Shown here one piece after another: positions 38,414 to 49,755 of a stretch of DNA of 64,000 nucleotides (positions are counted from its first letter, which is position 1; every line of letters begins with the position of its first letter). The notes beneath the pieces are model-generated. The model saw nothing but the letters and a program-made list of their open reading frames with translations, was not told where the DNA came from and made no database searches. The stretch comes from Trichomonas vaginalis G3. Taxonomy: Eukaryota > Parabasalia > Trichomonadida > Trichomonadidae. The DNA lies in the NCBI RefSeq assembly GCF_026262505.1, contig NC_067207.1, forward strand, positions 5,278,252 through 5,342,251. The letters are read 5' to 3'. The position numbers were made by a program, and so were the translations under genes.

Positions 38414-39867
38414 TTATTCTAATAAAGCAACTGGCCATTCGGTCTTTCTTCTTTGTCTATTATCCAAAATTCCATCAAGCTGCTTCTTCACAACAGCTGT
38501 ACTCTGTCTTCTTCCTCCCATCTTTGCTTTCTTGATTTCGTCATGAGATAATTCGACTTGTAATTTACTTGCGTATATTTCGCCATCATAAGTGAGATCA
38601 TATCCCATTGCTTGTCTGAACTCTATTAATGAAAGTAAAAGCTTCTTTTCAAGCCTTGGAAGTACAAATTTATGTCTTCTCTGTGCTTTATCAATTTTAA
38701 TATGTTTTGAATCAGATCATCCTTTGGTAATTGCTTTTGGTTTTGAACATTCTGCAAATCCTTGAATTCATTGAAATTCTTAATAATCGAAGATCTTTGG
38801 TCAATCATTGCTAAAGCAGGTGCAGCTATGACAAGTTCTCGCTGTAAACGAGCAGAAATTTCCTCAAGCTTGTTGAATCTGTCTATATCAGTCGTACAAT
38901 TCTTTACCGGATGAAAGAAGTATTTCTTTTCTGCCGGAGTACGATAGAGAATATTTAAGGCTGCATCGATACGAGAATATGAGCGTTGGATGAGCTGAGG
39001 AAGTTGTTCTAATTTAGAAGCAGATAATTTTTGAATTTCTTCGTAACATCCTTGAAGAGATTGCTTGCTGAGCTTATTGTGAGTCGCAATGAACTTATTA
39101 CGTTCTTCTTCAGGGATTTCGAGTAATTCCCAAAGATTTGTCAAAGTAAGCGCTAATCCTGAGTATGTAGATGAGTGAGCATGACGTTTAGCTTGTATTT
39201 CATCAAAATAGCGTCCCATTGCGCCAAATGCTTCTTGTGTAATGATCTTTTTGTCGAATATTTCTTGAATTTGAGGATTCGTTGGCTCATCAAGTTCATC
39301 AAGAATTTCACGAATCTTTTCTTCATTTCTATCAAGTAATCAACACGGTTCTTTGTTTCTTGCTCGAGTAATTCCAATTCTTTCTAAACCTCGCTAATCT
39401 GTCATCTGAAAGATCAACATAACCAATTTCGGCGAATTCGCCTCTATCAGAAATCGTATAACCGAGTCTGTCATATAATCTGTCTGTTTGATTTTTAATG
39501 TCAATAAACTTTGCACTTGCACGTTCATACTCAAGTTTGTACTTTTTCAGCTGCCTTATCTAAATCTACTGATCCTCTCACGAAGAGTTCCTTTAGATCC
39601 TATTTGCTTGATTTGTTCCAATTCTTCTTCAGAATGTGGAATGGCCTGAATAATTGTAAATAATGTTTGTCTTCTAAGGTTGATCGATTCAAGAATGTTA
39701 TCACGTCTGATTTTAATCTGTTCAAGATATTGTAGCTTTGCAGCATAATTGCTTGATTTAATTCAGGAATTGCATTTTCTGTTCTTCATTAGTTATTCCT
39801 AAGTCATCCCAGACAGTTTTTAGCTCTGTTGGGACAGCAATTATCTCATCGTCAATGAACTCAGACA
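38414..39867 (-). pseudogene. MAP65/ASE1 protein (left version), frameshifted
   Basis: Counterpart of 56692-58149. Breaks near 38701, 38917, 39340, 39385, 39548, 39574 and 39745-39785, each one or two bases in short homopolymers. Confidence 0.85.
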
Positions 39868-40356
39868 TTTTTCAAATTCGTGATGCACGTTTATAATTTT
39901 TTTACTAAAATATAAATCTCTTATAATATAATATCTAGTTCACAAATTCATTAAATTTCCAAATTAACTTATTGAATTGTTAAAAATGCCATTGTTTATC
40001 ATGATTTCTACTCAATTCTTCTGTTATCTATTGGTATTACAAAGCATCATAATATGTGTTGATTATTATTCACGATGATGTATATGATTATTGTATTAAA
40101 TCAAAATATTTCAATCATTTGATATTCTATATGATGTATTACGCTGTTATACGATGATATTATGGCATGACAAGTATTAATAACAGTAATATACTAACTT
40201 GGCTTGTCATTTGAATCGATAACTTTCGATTTTGGAAAAATAAAAATTGTATTTTAGGAAAATCTAAATTAGGACATAAAAATAAAAAGAAGTTATATAT
40301 ATCCAATTATATATATATTTATAACATGTAACTCTAAAGATATATATAAGCAAGAA
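39868..40356. other. Intergenic between MAP65 and cyclin H genes (left version)
   Basis: AT-rich; no gene seen. Dinucleotide TA runs near 40300 differ in length from the right version. Confidence 0.5.
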
Positions 40357-41226
40357 TTAAGCGGATGGAGGGACAATTGATTTTTCTGTTGGATTTTCTG
40401 GCTGAGCTTGTGCCCTTGTTAATGTTTCCTGAACAACATATTCAATACCATATTGTTCTTCTACTTGCATGCACCTTGCTGGATCATATTCAGGTTTCTT
40501 GAGGTTTTGAATGGCCTCAGTAACTTGGGCCAATTCATCTACCAGCGGAACGTTTGGATCTGTTCCCTGTTTGGCTTCAGGAAGGAATGAAACTGCTGTA
40601 TCCATTCCGCAAGTAATTGCAACGGCAGCGAATGCAATTTGGCCTGGAGGGAAGAGTAGTAATGCATCTGTTTGAAGAATTTGTTTGAGACATTCTAAGC
40701 ATTTCTCAAAACTTTCTCTATCGAGTCTTCCATCAACAATTCCATATAAATGGTGGATAGGAAGATGGATTTTGAGATTGAATTTCCATCCTGTAAGGCA
40801 GATAACTTCAGATTTAGCAATCTGTTGTACGTTTGTGTTTAATCTGTCAATTATTTGCTCTGTGAAGCCTGGCAACTCGTGACCATATTCGAGAATTTAA
40901 TTTGCGGAAAGAATGATATTTTGCAAACAATAAAGAGGCATTCATCATTGCCAATGGAGGAGGAATGTCCCAAATTGTTTTTCTTCGTAAACACGCTGAT
41001 AAAGAGCTAATGCTGTATATACTTGATATGAATTCCATATTTCAATCTTTGCAGCATACTTAAGTAACTCGTCTGCGTAATATTGAATATATCCACGATA
41101 ATCTTCATAAGAAATATTAGAAGAAACAATTTCTCCGATTTCATTGTAGTTGCCTCTCCTCAATTCTTCAAGTTCTTCAGGGAAAAATAACCAGTTTCGT
41201 GCCTGAGTTGACTTGTTGAAATCCAT
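40357..41226 (-). pseudogene. Cyclin H-like protein (left version), damaged in the middle
   Basis: Counterpart of 58634-59494. The stretch 40825-40985 is not a simple indel: it differs from the right version by several substitutions and small losses (GTTGTACGTTTGTG against GTTCGTATGG), breaking the frame twice. Confidence 0.8.
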
Positions 41227-41266
41227 GATTTTGTCACGTTTTTGACTTCGTCACTTTCTCTCAAAA

Positions 41267-42610
41267 ATGAAAGTTTATACATTTGATACGAGAGTTTTAA
41301 TATATTGGATTACAATACTATTGGTATTGCTACTAACTGTAATCATAGGATTACTAATCAAACAGATATTTATCAAAAACTCAATTCTTTACCTGAAAAA
41401 TCGTAACAGAATTGCTTCCATTTTAAAGAATACAATCTCACTCAGCAAGGTCAAACAAACAAATTCAACTGGTACTTTCGTTTTCAGTGCGCTTTAGATG
41501 TTACTCGTGCAAATATTTTACGATCAATTGAAAATTGGTTTTCAAAATAAATATTTTAAATATACGATACCTTTAAAGATTCAGGATAATAGATCGAACG
41601 CGTACAATGGTGAAATTTTCACACACTTTTATGGCAGGTTAAATATGAGTTTTATGTATATGTTTGAACCACTAATCGAGGAGAATACAATTGTCAATGA
41701 CAGGCTACTATTTCACAAATACATTATTGAACGTTCTCGATGATGAATTGGAAACTCTTAAATTTAATCGTATTTGTTTTAAAAACGGATCACTACACAT
41801 ACATTTTCACAAAGCACATTGGTCAACTATAGAGAGGTTTCATCGTTTAATTACCAAAAACGTCAGAGTTTAATTCAATTGTTGATCATAACTACAAAGA
41901 TTTTTATAAAGAGGAACAACGGAACTTACGAAATCAATAAAGCGAGACTATTCTTCGCCAAAAAAATACACCAAATACGATCAATACCTTAAAGATATTA
42001 TTCTCCGATGCATCAAATCAATTCTATCGCAGGAAAGATGATGAACATCTTCTACGTCAATGATAAGCAACTATACACGCTTTTGATGCACAAGAAAGCA
42101 TGGTTTATATAAATCCAGAAGATTCTGTTTGTTTTGACGAACTACATATCATTCAACCAAAAATAACTACTACATTAGAGAACTTTACAACAACAGCTTT
42201 CTGTTAATGGAACTGTTCACGATTTAGTTATTTTGAACTCTACAGGGGTTATTAAACTATTCACAGTATTCATTGATGCTTCTAATACTTCTGATATCGA
42301 ATACGTGCAAACAAACACTTCATTTAATGAAAACTGTTTCGATTTTGTCAAATGCAAAATTTGCTTCTTGTTCCATCATCATGGAATGAACAGTACTTAC
42401 TGCATTTCATTCGTGGAACGATTATGTATGTTGCTCCTACTCCACATCTTCAATTTAAAGTTCAGAGAGAAACAATACAAAGTATATTCAGTTTGAACGA
42501 AGCGGATCTTATGAGATAACACCAGAGAATGTTAAAAAGGCAATTTCGGAAACAGAAAAAATGCCGATGTTGTCTTTGCTTATTTGAAAGATATTATTAA
42601 ATGTGTTTAG
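41267..42610 (+). pseudogene. Type II membrane glycosyltransferase-like protein (left version), frameshifted
   Basis: Counterpart of 59535-60866. Many one-base indels (for example near 41297, 41352, 41402, 41452, 41536, 41687, 41850, 42240 and 42340) reduce the longest frame to 87 codons. Confidence 0.75.
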
Positions 42611-43161
42611 AAAGAAAGTTTTGTTTAATCATTAATAAAGATATGTTTATTTAATCAGTTAGAGTATTTATACTGGAAATAGGTAATATTTATCTTTTCA
42701 AGCTGTAGAAAAAGTATAATTAATGATGGGTATCAGCTAAGAACCTTCAATACAGTTATTCTGGCTAAAAGGAATGAATTAATTTTCAATGAAATTATGT
42801 TGTTTGATATAAAATGAACATTTTAGTTAATAATTTGAGTTGCCTATTTAATTTTATATCTGAGAAAAGGAATGGACGTTAGAATGATGTCATTTTAATG
42901 GAATTTCTTTGATTGGAAAAGAAAATAAATTTGAATAAATCGTCAATTCACCGCAGGAAATTTCGGAAAAAGCAGCACCAATAAGATTTTGTGTGGGCAA
43001 ACTGATTTATGTTCATCATATGAAGTTGGAGAATACGATACTTTGCTCTTTTTCCTTTTTTTATATCTGATAACTTTTTTATGTGAAGTTTACAATTTAA
43101 ATTTTGAGAACTTTACAAAAAGCATTTAATAAGGACGATAGGTTCTCCTTCTTGTTTTTAA
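42611..43161. other. Intergenic upstream of the SANT gene (left version)
   Basis: No convincing gene; corresponds to 60867-61409. Confidence 0.5.
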
Positions 43162-45112
43162 ATGGAGATCCACGTTATATTGCCAACCAATGAATTAATC
43201 ACTTTGCAGATTACAAAATAACTAGTTCAGTCGATCTAAAGTCGATAATAGCCGAAAAAATTTAAATGTCCTATATCATATATTCATCTATTTGTTAGAA
43301 TGTCGAGATAATAGAATCCAACCGTTATAAGTTCCCTACAAATACCAGAAAACATGGCAATTATTTGCAGAAAAACTCGAAAGACACGAATAATCAGATT
43401 ATTAATATATCTAATACAACAAAACCTTCGAGCACGCCAGCTGTCCCAATAAAAATCATGCCTCCAAAAGTAAAAATATCGAAAAAATATAAGAACGATC
43501 CTCCCGATTTTGAAGAAAAGCTACAATTTTATGGAAAAATATGGGCTTTTCGCACTACGTTGTTAAAGCAATACTTAGAATATCCATTACGATACTGAAA
43601 AAAGCAATATTACGTCTCAAGGGTGAACAGATATTTACGAAGTCCGATTTATTTCACTTCACCAGACTTACAACCGGCTACATCAAGTCCCAAACCAATG
43701 CCAACAGAGAATTCCCCGCTATCCAGTCTAATTACTACGATGAATCATGAAATACAAAATTCAACGGAAGAATATGAGAGTTCAGAAGTATTTAATTTAC
43801 TAGATTCTGTTTGCAATCAAGAAAAATCTCAAGTACAGGCAGACGAAAAACAGGCAGATCAGTCATCAAAGCACCTACAACAAGATCCTAAAAGATGTCC
43901 GTATGAAGAAGAGGAAATCCTAGTAACCCAAATACGCAAATTAGGCCTCCGACTGGAATTCCATCGCCAGCTATAATTCCAGGCCGCCACAGCAAGCGCT
44001 TAATTATGCAACATTTTCAGATTCATAACAAATATCTTATGACAATAAAGCCAAAAGTTCGGATCAAAGAACACTTTCCATAGGTTGGATCATCAAAGTT
44101 CTGGTTCCCAACCTGGTGTTTCCTTATTCACATTCTCAGTCATTTGATCTTCAATTTGACGAAAAGAACAATGACATGCTGTTCGAAGCCTGGAAGATAT
44201 ATGGAAATGACTGGGATTCCATTTTCATGCATATTTCCACAGTATTCGACCCAAACTCTCTCAAGTTATTGAGAATAATATTTTATTACCTAAATATTTG
44301 ACGACAAACATGATTCCATTCCAAGCAGATGAGGAATCAGGTGACTTTACATACAGATTGCCAAAGAGTTCTCGTAAAAAAGTCCGATCATATTCATTAT
44401 CTAAGTCAGTTATCATGCAGGATATTCAGAATGAACCAGCTCAGTCCCAGCAACCAGCATCTCCAGACAACACAGAACGAGTTCCAATGAAATTCATCCC
44501 AAAGTGAACCTGTTACGCCCTAACAACCGTTTTCTTCTATGGACTGCAGAGGAAGAGAACACAGTTATAAACATGAAGATGAAAGGTGCCTCATTCGAGG
44601 AGATCCTCTTCTGTTCTCACGAATAGGACTGCTTCGACAATTTGCAACGAGATGGTATCAGAAAGTTACAGAAACAGCTTCAAAATTCATCACAACTTGA
44701 GGAAGAAGTACAATACGAGAACAAAATGGATACGACTACGATGGCGAAGAATCAAACGAAGATGATTTGTTTGATTAATAATAATGGTTCTAAAAGACAA
44801 TGGAACCACAGAAGAAGACGAACTATTATTACAGTTATACAAAGAACATCATACCAACTGGGAAAAGATCCAACTCTTTCTTCACAAAACAGAACTCCTG
44901 CTGCTTGTAGAATGCACTGCTATTTCCTTAGGCATAAAAGTGACAACGACCAAGCCGACCAACCAAGGACCTTCTACAGAAGTGCCATGCAGAGACGCAA
45001 TTCTGTTAGTGCATTGCCAGTTGGAGGTCCTGCACAGTCTACTTTGCCTGTTCCATCGATTTCTCAGGTATGAATGATAGTGCAAGCTCTGCAAAGTCGA
45101 ATGAAGCGATGA
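43162..45112 (+). pseudogene. UBL-UBA-multi-SANT protein (left version), frameshifted and cut by the gap
   Basis: Counterpart of the continuous frame from 61410. More than fifteen small indels break it here, and it ends at the N run (45113) at a point equivalent to about 63335 in the right version. Confidence 0.85.
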
Positions 45113-45137
45113 NNNNNNNNNNNNNNNNNNNNNNNNN
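45113..45137. other. Assembly gap (25 N)
   Basis: Unknown bases join the end of the left version of the SANT gene to a short unplaced sequence and the start of the right version of the block. Confidence 1.
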
Positions 45138-45291
45138 AATCGTCAAATGTTTTCTTATACTTTTCTCATCAGTATTTCTCAGAACTTCTATCTATGTTTT
45201 TCCCAGAGCGGTCGATCTCTCCAACAAAAATCAGCGTGACAGTGTCAAATAAAAAAGTAAAAAATATATGTTTTTAAAAATTGTTTTTTCT
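45138..45291. other. Short sequence after the gap
   Basis: No gene seen. From about 45262 the spacer GTTTTTTCTTTACTTTACATAACC repeats 47589-47613, that is, the 3' end of the p194 gene. Confidence 0.6.
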
Positions 45292-47570
45292 TTACTTTAC
45301 ATAACCGCCTGCTGCCAAAAGTCTTTGACGCCAACCCATACCAGCTAATGAAGGTTGACTTGGTTTAGTTTGGAAACTAAACTTTGGTTTTGGTTTATCT
45401 TCAGTTTTTGGTTTCTCTTCTTCTATCTGTTTTTCGTCACTTTTCGGTTCCTCTGACTTTACCTCACTTTTACGCTTGGAGAGGACATGAACTTCGGAAA
45501 ATACCTTATCTAGCTTAAAACAGCCATCTTCTCACCGACCATTCCCATTTCAATGAGTTTGTTATAGCCTTCTTCGTTCGTCATGAGTGCGTCGATGTTC
45601 TCATAGTATACCTTGACTTTGGATTTAACATCGGAGAAAAATTTGTTGTACTCGTCAAGGACTGCTTTTGCGAACTGAGGGTAAGACCAATGTTCGACAA
45701 TAGGTTTTAATGTGGTTACTAAGCCACTTTGACCTTGAGTGAATTCGTACTTCAAAACAAAAGGAGAAAACCTTTCAACAAAGTTGTCGACCTTCTCATA
45801 ATGTTTACTCTTCATCTCTTGAGGTTTCTTTATGGAATATCCCCATGTCGAATTCATAAGCAATTTGAGTGTCATTGCAAGTTTGGGGTTTGAAGCTTTC
45901 CTAATATCATACAGTTGTTGTATGACTTTTCCAACTGTATAGTTCCTTCCTGGGAACTCACCATCTTCGTTTGGAATTCCAGTTGGAATATATTGGACGA
46001 ACCTCATGTACGCAGCGTTAAGGTCAACATAGTATATTTTTTCATATGAGTCGAACTTGTCGCATCCAATCGGTCCAGTTTTTGGAAATTCAAGCGAGTC
46101 TCTTATCTTCTGAGAAACTTCTCCTGTTATCTCATAAACATCGTCGAAGCAACCTGTTTCATATAAAACCTTCTGACCTAACTCTGATGCTCTCCAATAC
46201 AATTTGACGTCGATTGGATGTCTCAATGGGAGTTTGTTTATAGCATCTTGAAGTTCTTGCAACCTCATTGGAAGTTCTTCTGGTTCAGGTTGGTATCCGA
46301 ACAATCCAACTCCTTTTGGAGCTGTGTACTTCTTTTGTGCTAGAACTTTGTCTTGAACAACTTTTGGTCTTACCAACAATGAAAAGTTTGTTTCGTCTTT
46401 TGGTACAAAAGTTTCTGTCAGCTTGTCATCTGGAATTGGTTCCAACAAACCTTTCTCGAAAAGAATGTTTACAGCTCTGACAATGTTGCACTTGCCTTTT
46501 CCGAACAATGGGTTTGTAAGACTTTCGTTCAACATGAAGTGGTTGTGGACAATTACAATCTTCAACCATGGTAAGTCTTTGTCAACAACATAGTCGTCAT
46601 GTGAAGAACCTTTCTCAGTCGGAATGTTGACTCGGATATTCACATTTGCCAACGGTGCAATTTTTGACAATTGACCTCTGAGCATGTACCTTGTTTTCAC
46701 ACATGACTCAAGATACTTCATTTTCTCATCTGTAACAAGACCAGAGTTCCTGAGACATGTAAGAATACAAGGTTCATTGACAATTGTTTCAATTGAATTG
46801 TAAATTCCATACCTTGTCAAGTCAATGTCAGACTTATTTATGAACGGGAAGTATCCAGCATGTTGTCTGACTGCTTGAGGGTTCGGTTGGTACCATTCAA
46901 ATTTTACACTTGCAATTCCTTCAATTGCATTCAAAATGTCTGAGTCGGAGTCAACCATTTGTTCTCTCTTTGTAGTCTTGAAAGCGTCAAGAAGCATTGC
47001 AGCTGTTGTGACATTGCCATGTGCATAGTAAATGTGACCATCCAAATCTGTTATGGTCAATCTGAGATTGTATCCTTTCTTATTTCCATCTTGTATGGCA
47101 GCAAGTACACCCATGAAGCCTTCTTTGTTCTTTCCTTCGTCAAAGTTTACTGTAAAGGTTCGACCAGATGTAATTTGACTTCTAACTTCACGGTACTTTT
47201 CATATGCATATCTTGTTCTTTCCATGGGAGCATGTTTGTCTTCACCTTTTCCTTTTTTCCTTCTCAAAGGATGCAATTGTTCGTCATGTTTCCAGTAGAA
47301 TCTGGCAAAGCCGTCGTGTCCTTCAACTTGAGGCTCACTAACATCGAAAGGCATGTCCATAAGACGTTCTTCTTCTAACCTCTCTAATCTGTTTGGATAA
47401 TTTGCGCGTGCTGTTTCTAAGTCCATTTCATAGCGAAGACCAGACAATTTGTCATAGACTTTTATGGGTCTTCCCTTCCTATATTTAAACTTCTTTGAAA
47501 CTCTCCAACCATATCTTTCTAACTCTGCTTTTATTCTAGCAGACCTTCTATCCATTCTATACGGGGGCAT
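45292..47570 (-). CDS. Family B DNA polymerase, second copy (right version), C-terminus fused to the tail of p194
   Basis: From ATG 47570 the polymerase is open to about residue 680. One base is missing at 45522 (AACAGCCATC against AACAGCCCATC). Beyond it the polymerase continues in the alternative frame to LSKRK at 45468, where it joins in frame to the last 58 residues of p194 (SEVKSEEPKSDEK onward), replacing the normal last 16 polymerase residues. All three palm motifs are upstream of the junction; motif C reads NID. Fusion may be biological, since trichomonad Mavericks recombine, or a chimeric contig end close to the gap. Confidence 0.78.
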
Positions 47571-47599
47571 TTTTATAAAAATAAAAAAATGTTTTTTCT

Positions 47600-48184
47600 T
47601 TACTTTACATAACCGCCTGCTGCCAAAAGTCTTTGACGCCAACCCATACCAGCTAATGAAGGTTGACTTGGTTTAGTTTGGAAACTAAACTTTGGTTTTG
47701 GTTTATCTTCAGTTTTTGGTTTCTCTTCTTCTATCGGTTTTTCGTCACTTTTCGGTTCCTCTGACTTTACCTCACCTGCAGGAACAGTTGTGTCGTCAAC
47801 ATCTTCATAAATATCATATGCCATTTGTTTTTGTTTTCCTTTCAACTTTTTGTGTTTGTTGTAAAGTTTAGAATATTTCGACTCTAAGTCAATGAGATGT
47901 TCTATAATGAACTGTTGGTCAGTGAAGTAAACTTTTCCATCTGTTGTCTCGAAAGCTCCTTCAGACTTCAATATTTTATTTGTGAGAGTCTGTTTCTTTT
48001 TTGAGATACTAGCCGTTCCATTTCTATGAAAAGTGACTTTGTAGTTAGGGTTTGTATTTCCAGACCTGGCACTTTCTATTATTGAATTTTTCTCTTCATC
48101 TGTAAGTTCTTTGACAGGTTTTGACAATGGTTCTGAACTTTTTGTTTGTGGTGTCAAATCTACCGTTTCAACTTCTTCGGTCAT
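47600..48184 (-). CDS. Hypothetical Maverick protein p194 (right version), 194 aa
   Basis: Same as 29343-29927 except the penultimate residue (YVK for YLK). The 3' end of this gene is also present at 45292-45467 as the tail of the polymerase fusion, so the gene is partly duplicated across the polymerase. Confidence 0.68.
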   Translation of the reverse strand: MTEEVETVDLTPQTKSSEPLSKPVKELTDEEKNSIIESARSGNTNPNYKVTFHRNGTASISKKKQTLTNKILKSEGAFETTDGKVYFTDQQFIIEHLIDLESKYSKLYNKHKKLKGKQKQMAYDIYEDVDDTTVPAGEVKSEEPKSDEKPIEEEKPKTEDKPKPKFSFQTKPSQPSLAGMGWRQRLLAAGGYVK

Positions 48185-48203
48185 TTCATCTCAGTAAAAA
48201 ATT

Positions 48204-48359
48204 TTAGTTTGGTTTGTTTTCAACTGGTTGTTTAGGTTTTTTAAGTCGGTCTAAAACTTCCTGAGGTATAGGAAGAACTTGACAAACACGTGGTTGTGTA
48301 ACTGCTGGAAGCCGACAAATCCATCTTGAGCCCATTTGTCTCAATGCTGTATTGTTCAT
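48204..48359 (-). CDS. Small basic Maverick protein p51, 51 aa
   Basis: Intact frame too short for usual ORF cut-offs: ATG 48359 to TAA 48204. Basic and Pro-rich (QMGSRWICRLPAV; LDRLKKPKQPVENK). It shares the leader CATCTCAGTAAAAAATTT with its two neighbours, and the small size matches the adjacent virion-type genes. No family recognised. Confidence 0.58.
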   Translation of the reverse strand: MNNTALRQMGSRWICRLPAVTQPRVCQVLPIPQEVLDRLKKPKQPVENKPN

Positions 48360-48378
48360 TTCATCTCAGTAAAAAATT

Positions 48379-48780
48379 TTACATTCCCCACGTTTGAGGC
48401 GGTTGAGGTTGGTTGTTGTTTACCCACTGTTGTGCATGGTTATATCCTCTGTTAAAGAATCTTTCACCTTGGTCCATGTAGTGTCCTGCTTGGTTATAGT
48501 AGTCATTTGCTTTGTTATAGTAGTTTCCTGCTTGTCTTCCTACATTGTCCATCCATCCTTGAACTTTTCCTCTTGTTTCAGGATTTGGAATAAGATTTGC
48601 TGCATCTCGTGCTACCTCCCAACCTTTCTGTACGGTTTGTATAATAGGTTGTGCTTTCTCTTTCAGTATACCTAATGTACTCAAAATCTTCCTTCCAATT
48701 CCAAATGCACCTCTGGCTAGTGTTCCCACTGCGGGTAAAAATCTAGATGCGACTCCTGCTAATGCGCCAAATAAACCCAT
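48379..48780 (-). CDS. Small Gly/Ala-rich amphipathic protein p133, 133 aa
   Basis: Intact frame. The N-terminal 40 residues (MGLFGALAGVASRFLPAVGT, then LARGAFGIGRKILSTLGIL) are hydrophobic with regularly spaced Arg/Lys, the pattern of a membrane-active or membrane-anchoring helix. The rest is Asn/Tyr/Gln-rich (YYNKANDYYNQAGHYMDQG) and ends NQPQPPQTWGM. Similar small proteins occur in virions of double-jelly-roll viruses, where they release from the capsid to breach membranes; here this is inference from composition and context. It is divergent from the integrase gene, 16 bases between start codons. Confidence 0.62.
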   Translation of the reverse strand: MGLFGALAGVASRFLPAVGTLARGAFGIGRKILSTLGILKEKAQPIIQTVQKGWEVARDAANLIPNPETRGKVQGWMDNVGRQAGNYYNKANDYYNQAGHYMDQGERFFNRGYNHAQQWVNNNQPQPPQTWGM

Positions 48781-48796
48781 TTCTTATAGGATAAAA

Positions 48797-49755
48797 ATGA
48801 CGAATCCAAACAAGGACCCCTATGTTTCTAAAGCGACAAAAAAAGCACTCATGGTAAAAATCTTTAGTTCAACACCAAATGCTTGGTTTATGGATATCTT
48901 GGAAAACATTCCGAGTATAGAGAAGATGGACCACCATACTGGCTAATATTTGTTGGTCAAAACACAAGATACTGTGAAGCCATACCATTATGGTCCAAAA
49001 ATATTTTAGATGTGAAAACTGCTTTGACAATATTCGTTGACAAATACCATCCAACAAAACTGACATCTGACTGTGAAAGTTCTTTCAAATCAGACGATAT
49101 TAAAAACTATCTGCGTTCAAAAAATGTAAACCAATATTTCATTGTCGACCAAAACCATTCTGCTCTTGGTGTCATTGACAGTTGTATAAAAATCTTAAGA
49201 GACTTAAACCAACCACAAGGTGGTGAGGTAGATGAAATGTCATATGACGACAAGTATAGACATTTCTCCATGGCAAAGATGAGACAAGTTTTAAATATTT
49301 ACAATAGCCGTAAACAAAAAGGTTTGGGAAACCACTCCCCCGAAGAAATGAAAAAACAACCCCGACTTAGAGAAAGACTATATATTTAATAGTTTAGTCA
49401 AAAGAGACAAACAAGAAAGAATGCCAGGCTTCAAACTTAAGAAAGGTGACAAAGTAAAAATAGAAATACCTAAACGCGACCCATATGAAAATACTATTGA
49501 CTATGACAACAATGGGAACTCGACAGGTACTCACATTCGTGTTCGTAAAAATAGAAGAAAGTATACAAGAGAATATTATGAAGTTTTAGGCAAACATGGC
49601 AAAATGTACACACTGCAAGCAGAAGATAAAACTACTATTGTCAGACCTCGTTTCAAACTTGTCAAAGTTCAAGGTGGTATACTTTCAAAGACAGTTCCTA
49701 ACAAATATAAGACAACTCCTGACGAATATGCTAAAAAGTTGAAAATGACGACTAA
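48797..49755 (+). pseudogene. Retroviral-type (rve) Maverick integrase, right version
   Basis: ATG 48797 follows GGATAAAA. Core: first Asp in AWFMD (48893), then after a frame change near 48900 TRYCEAIPLW, second Asp in TSDCESSF (49069), and in NHSALGVID the third position (49177), 35 residues later, is Asp and not Glu. C-terminal SH3/chromo-like part from about 49420: FKLKKGDKVKIEIP, RKYTREYYEVLGKHG, VRPRFKLVKV. This is the expected Maverick integrase layout; it would join the element ends to target DNA. Breaks near 48900, 49360 and 49735. No N-terminal zinc-binding domain is visible. Its TAA overlaps the stop of the fibre gene on the other strand. Confidence 0.82.

Larger units (their letters stand above)
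27205..45112. repeat. 18-kb duplicated block, left version
   Basis: Collinear and near-identical to 45468-63335: from inside the second polymerase through the Maverick right end and five and a half host genes. Differences are mostly one-base homopolymer indels. It abuts the assembly gap, which suggests a false duplication. Confidence 0.9.
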
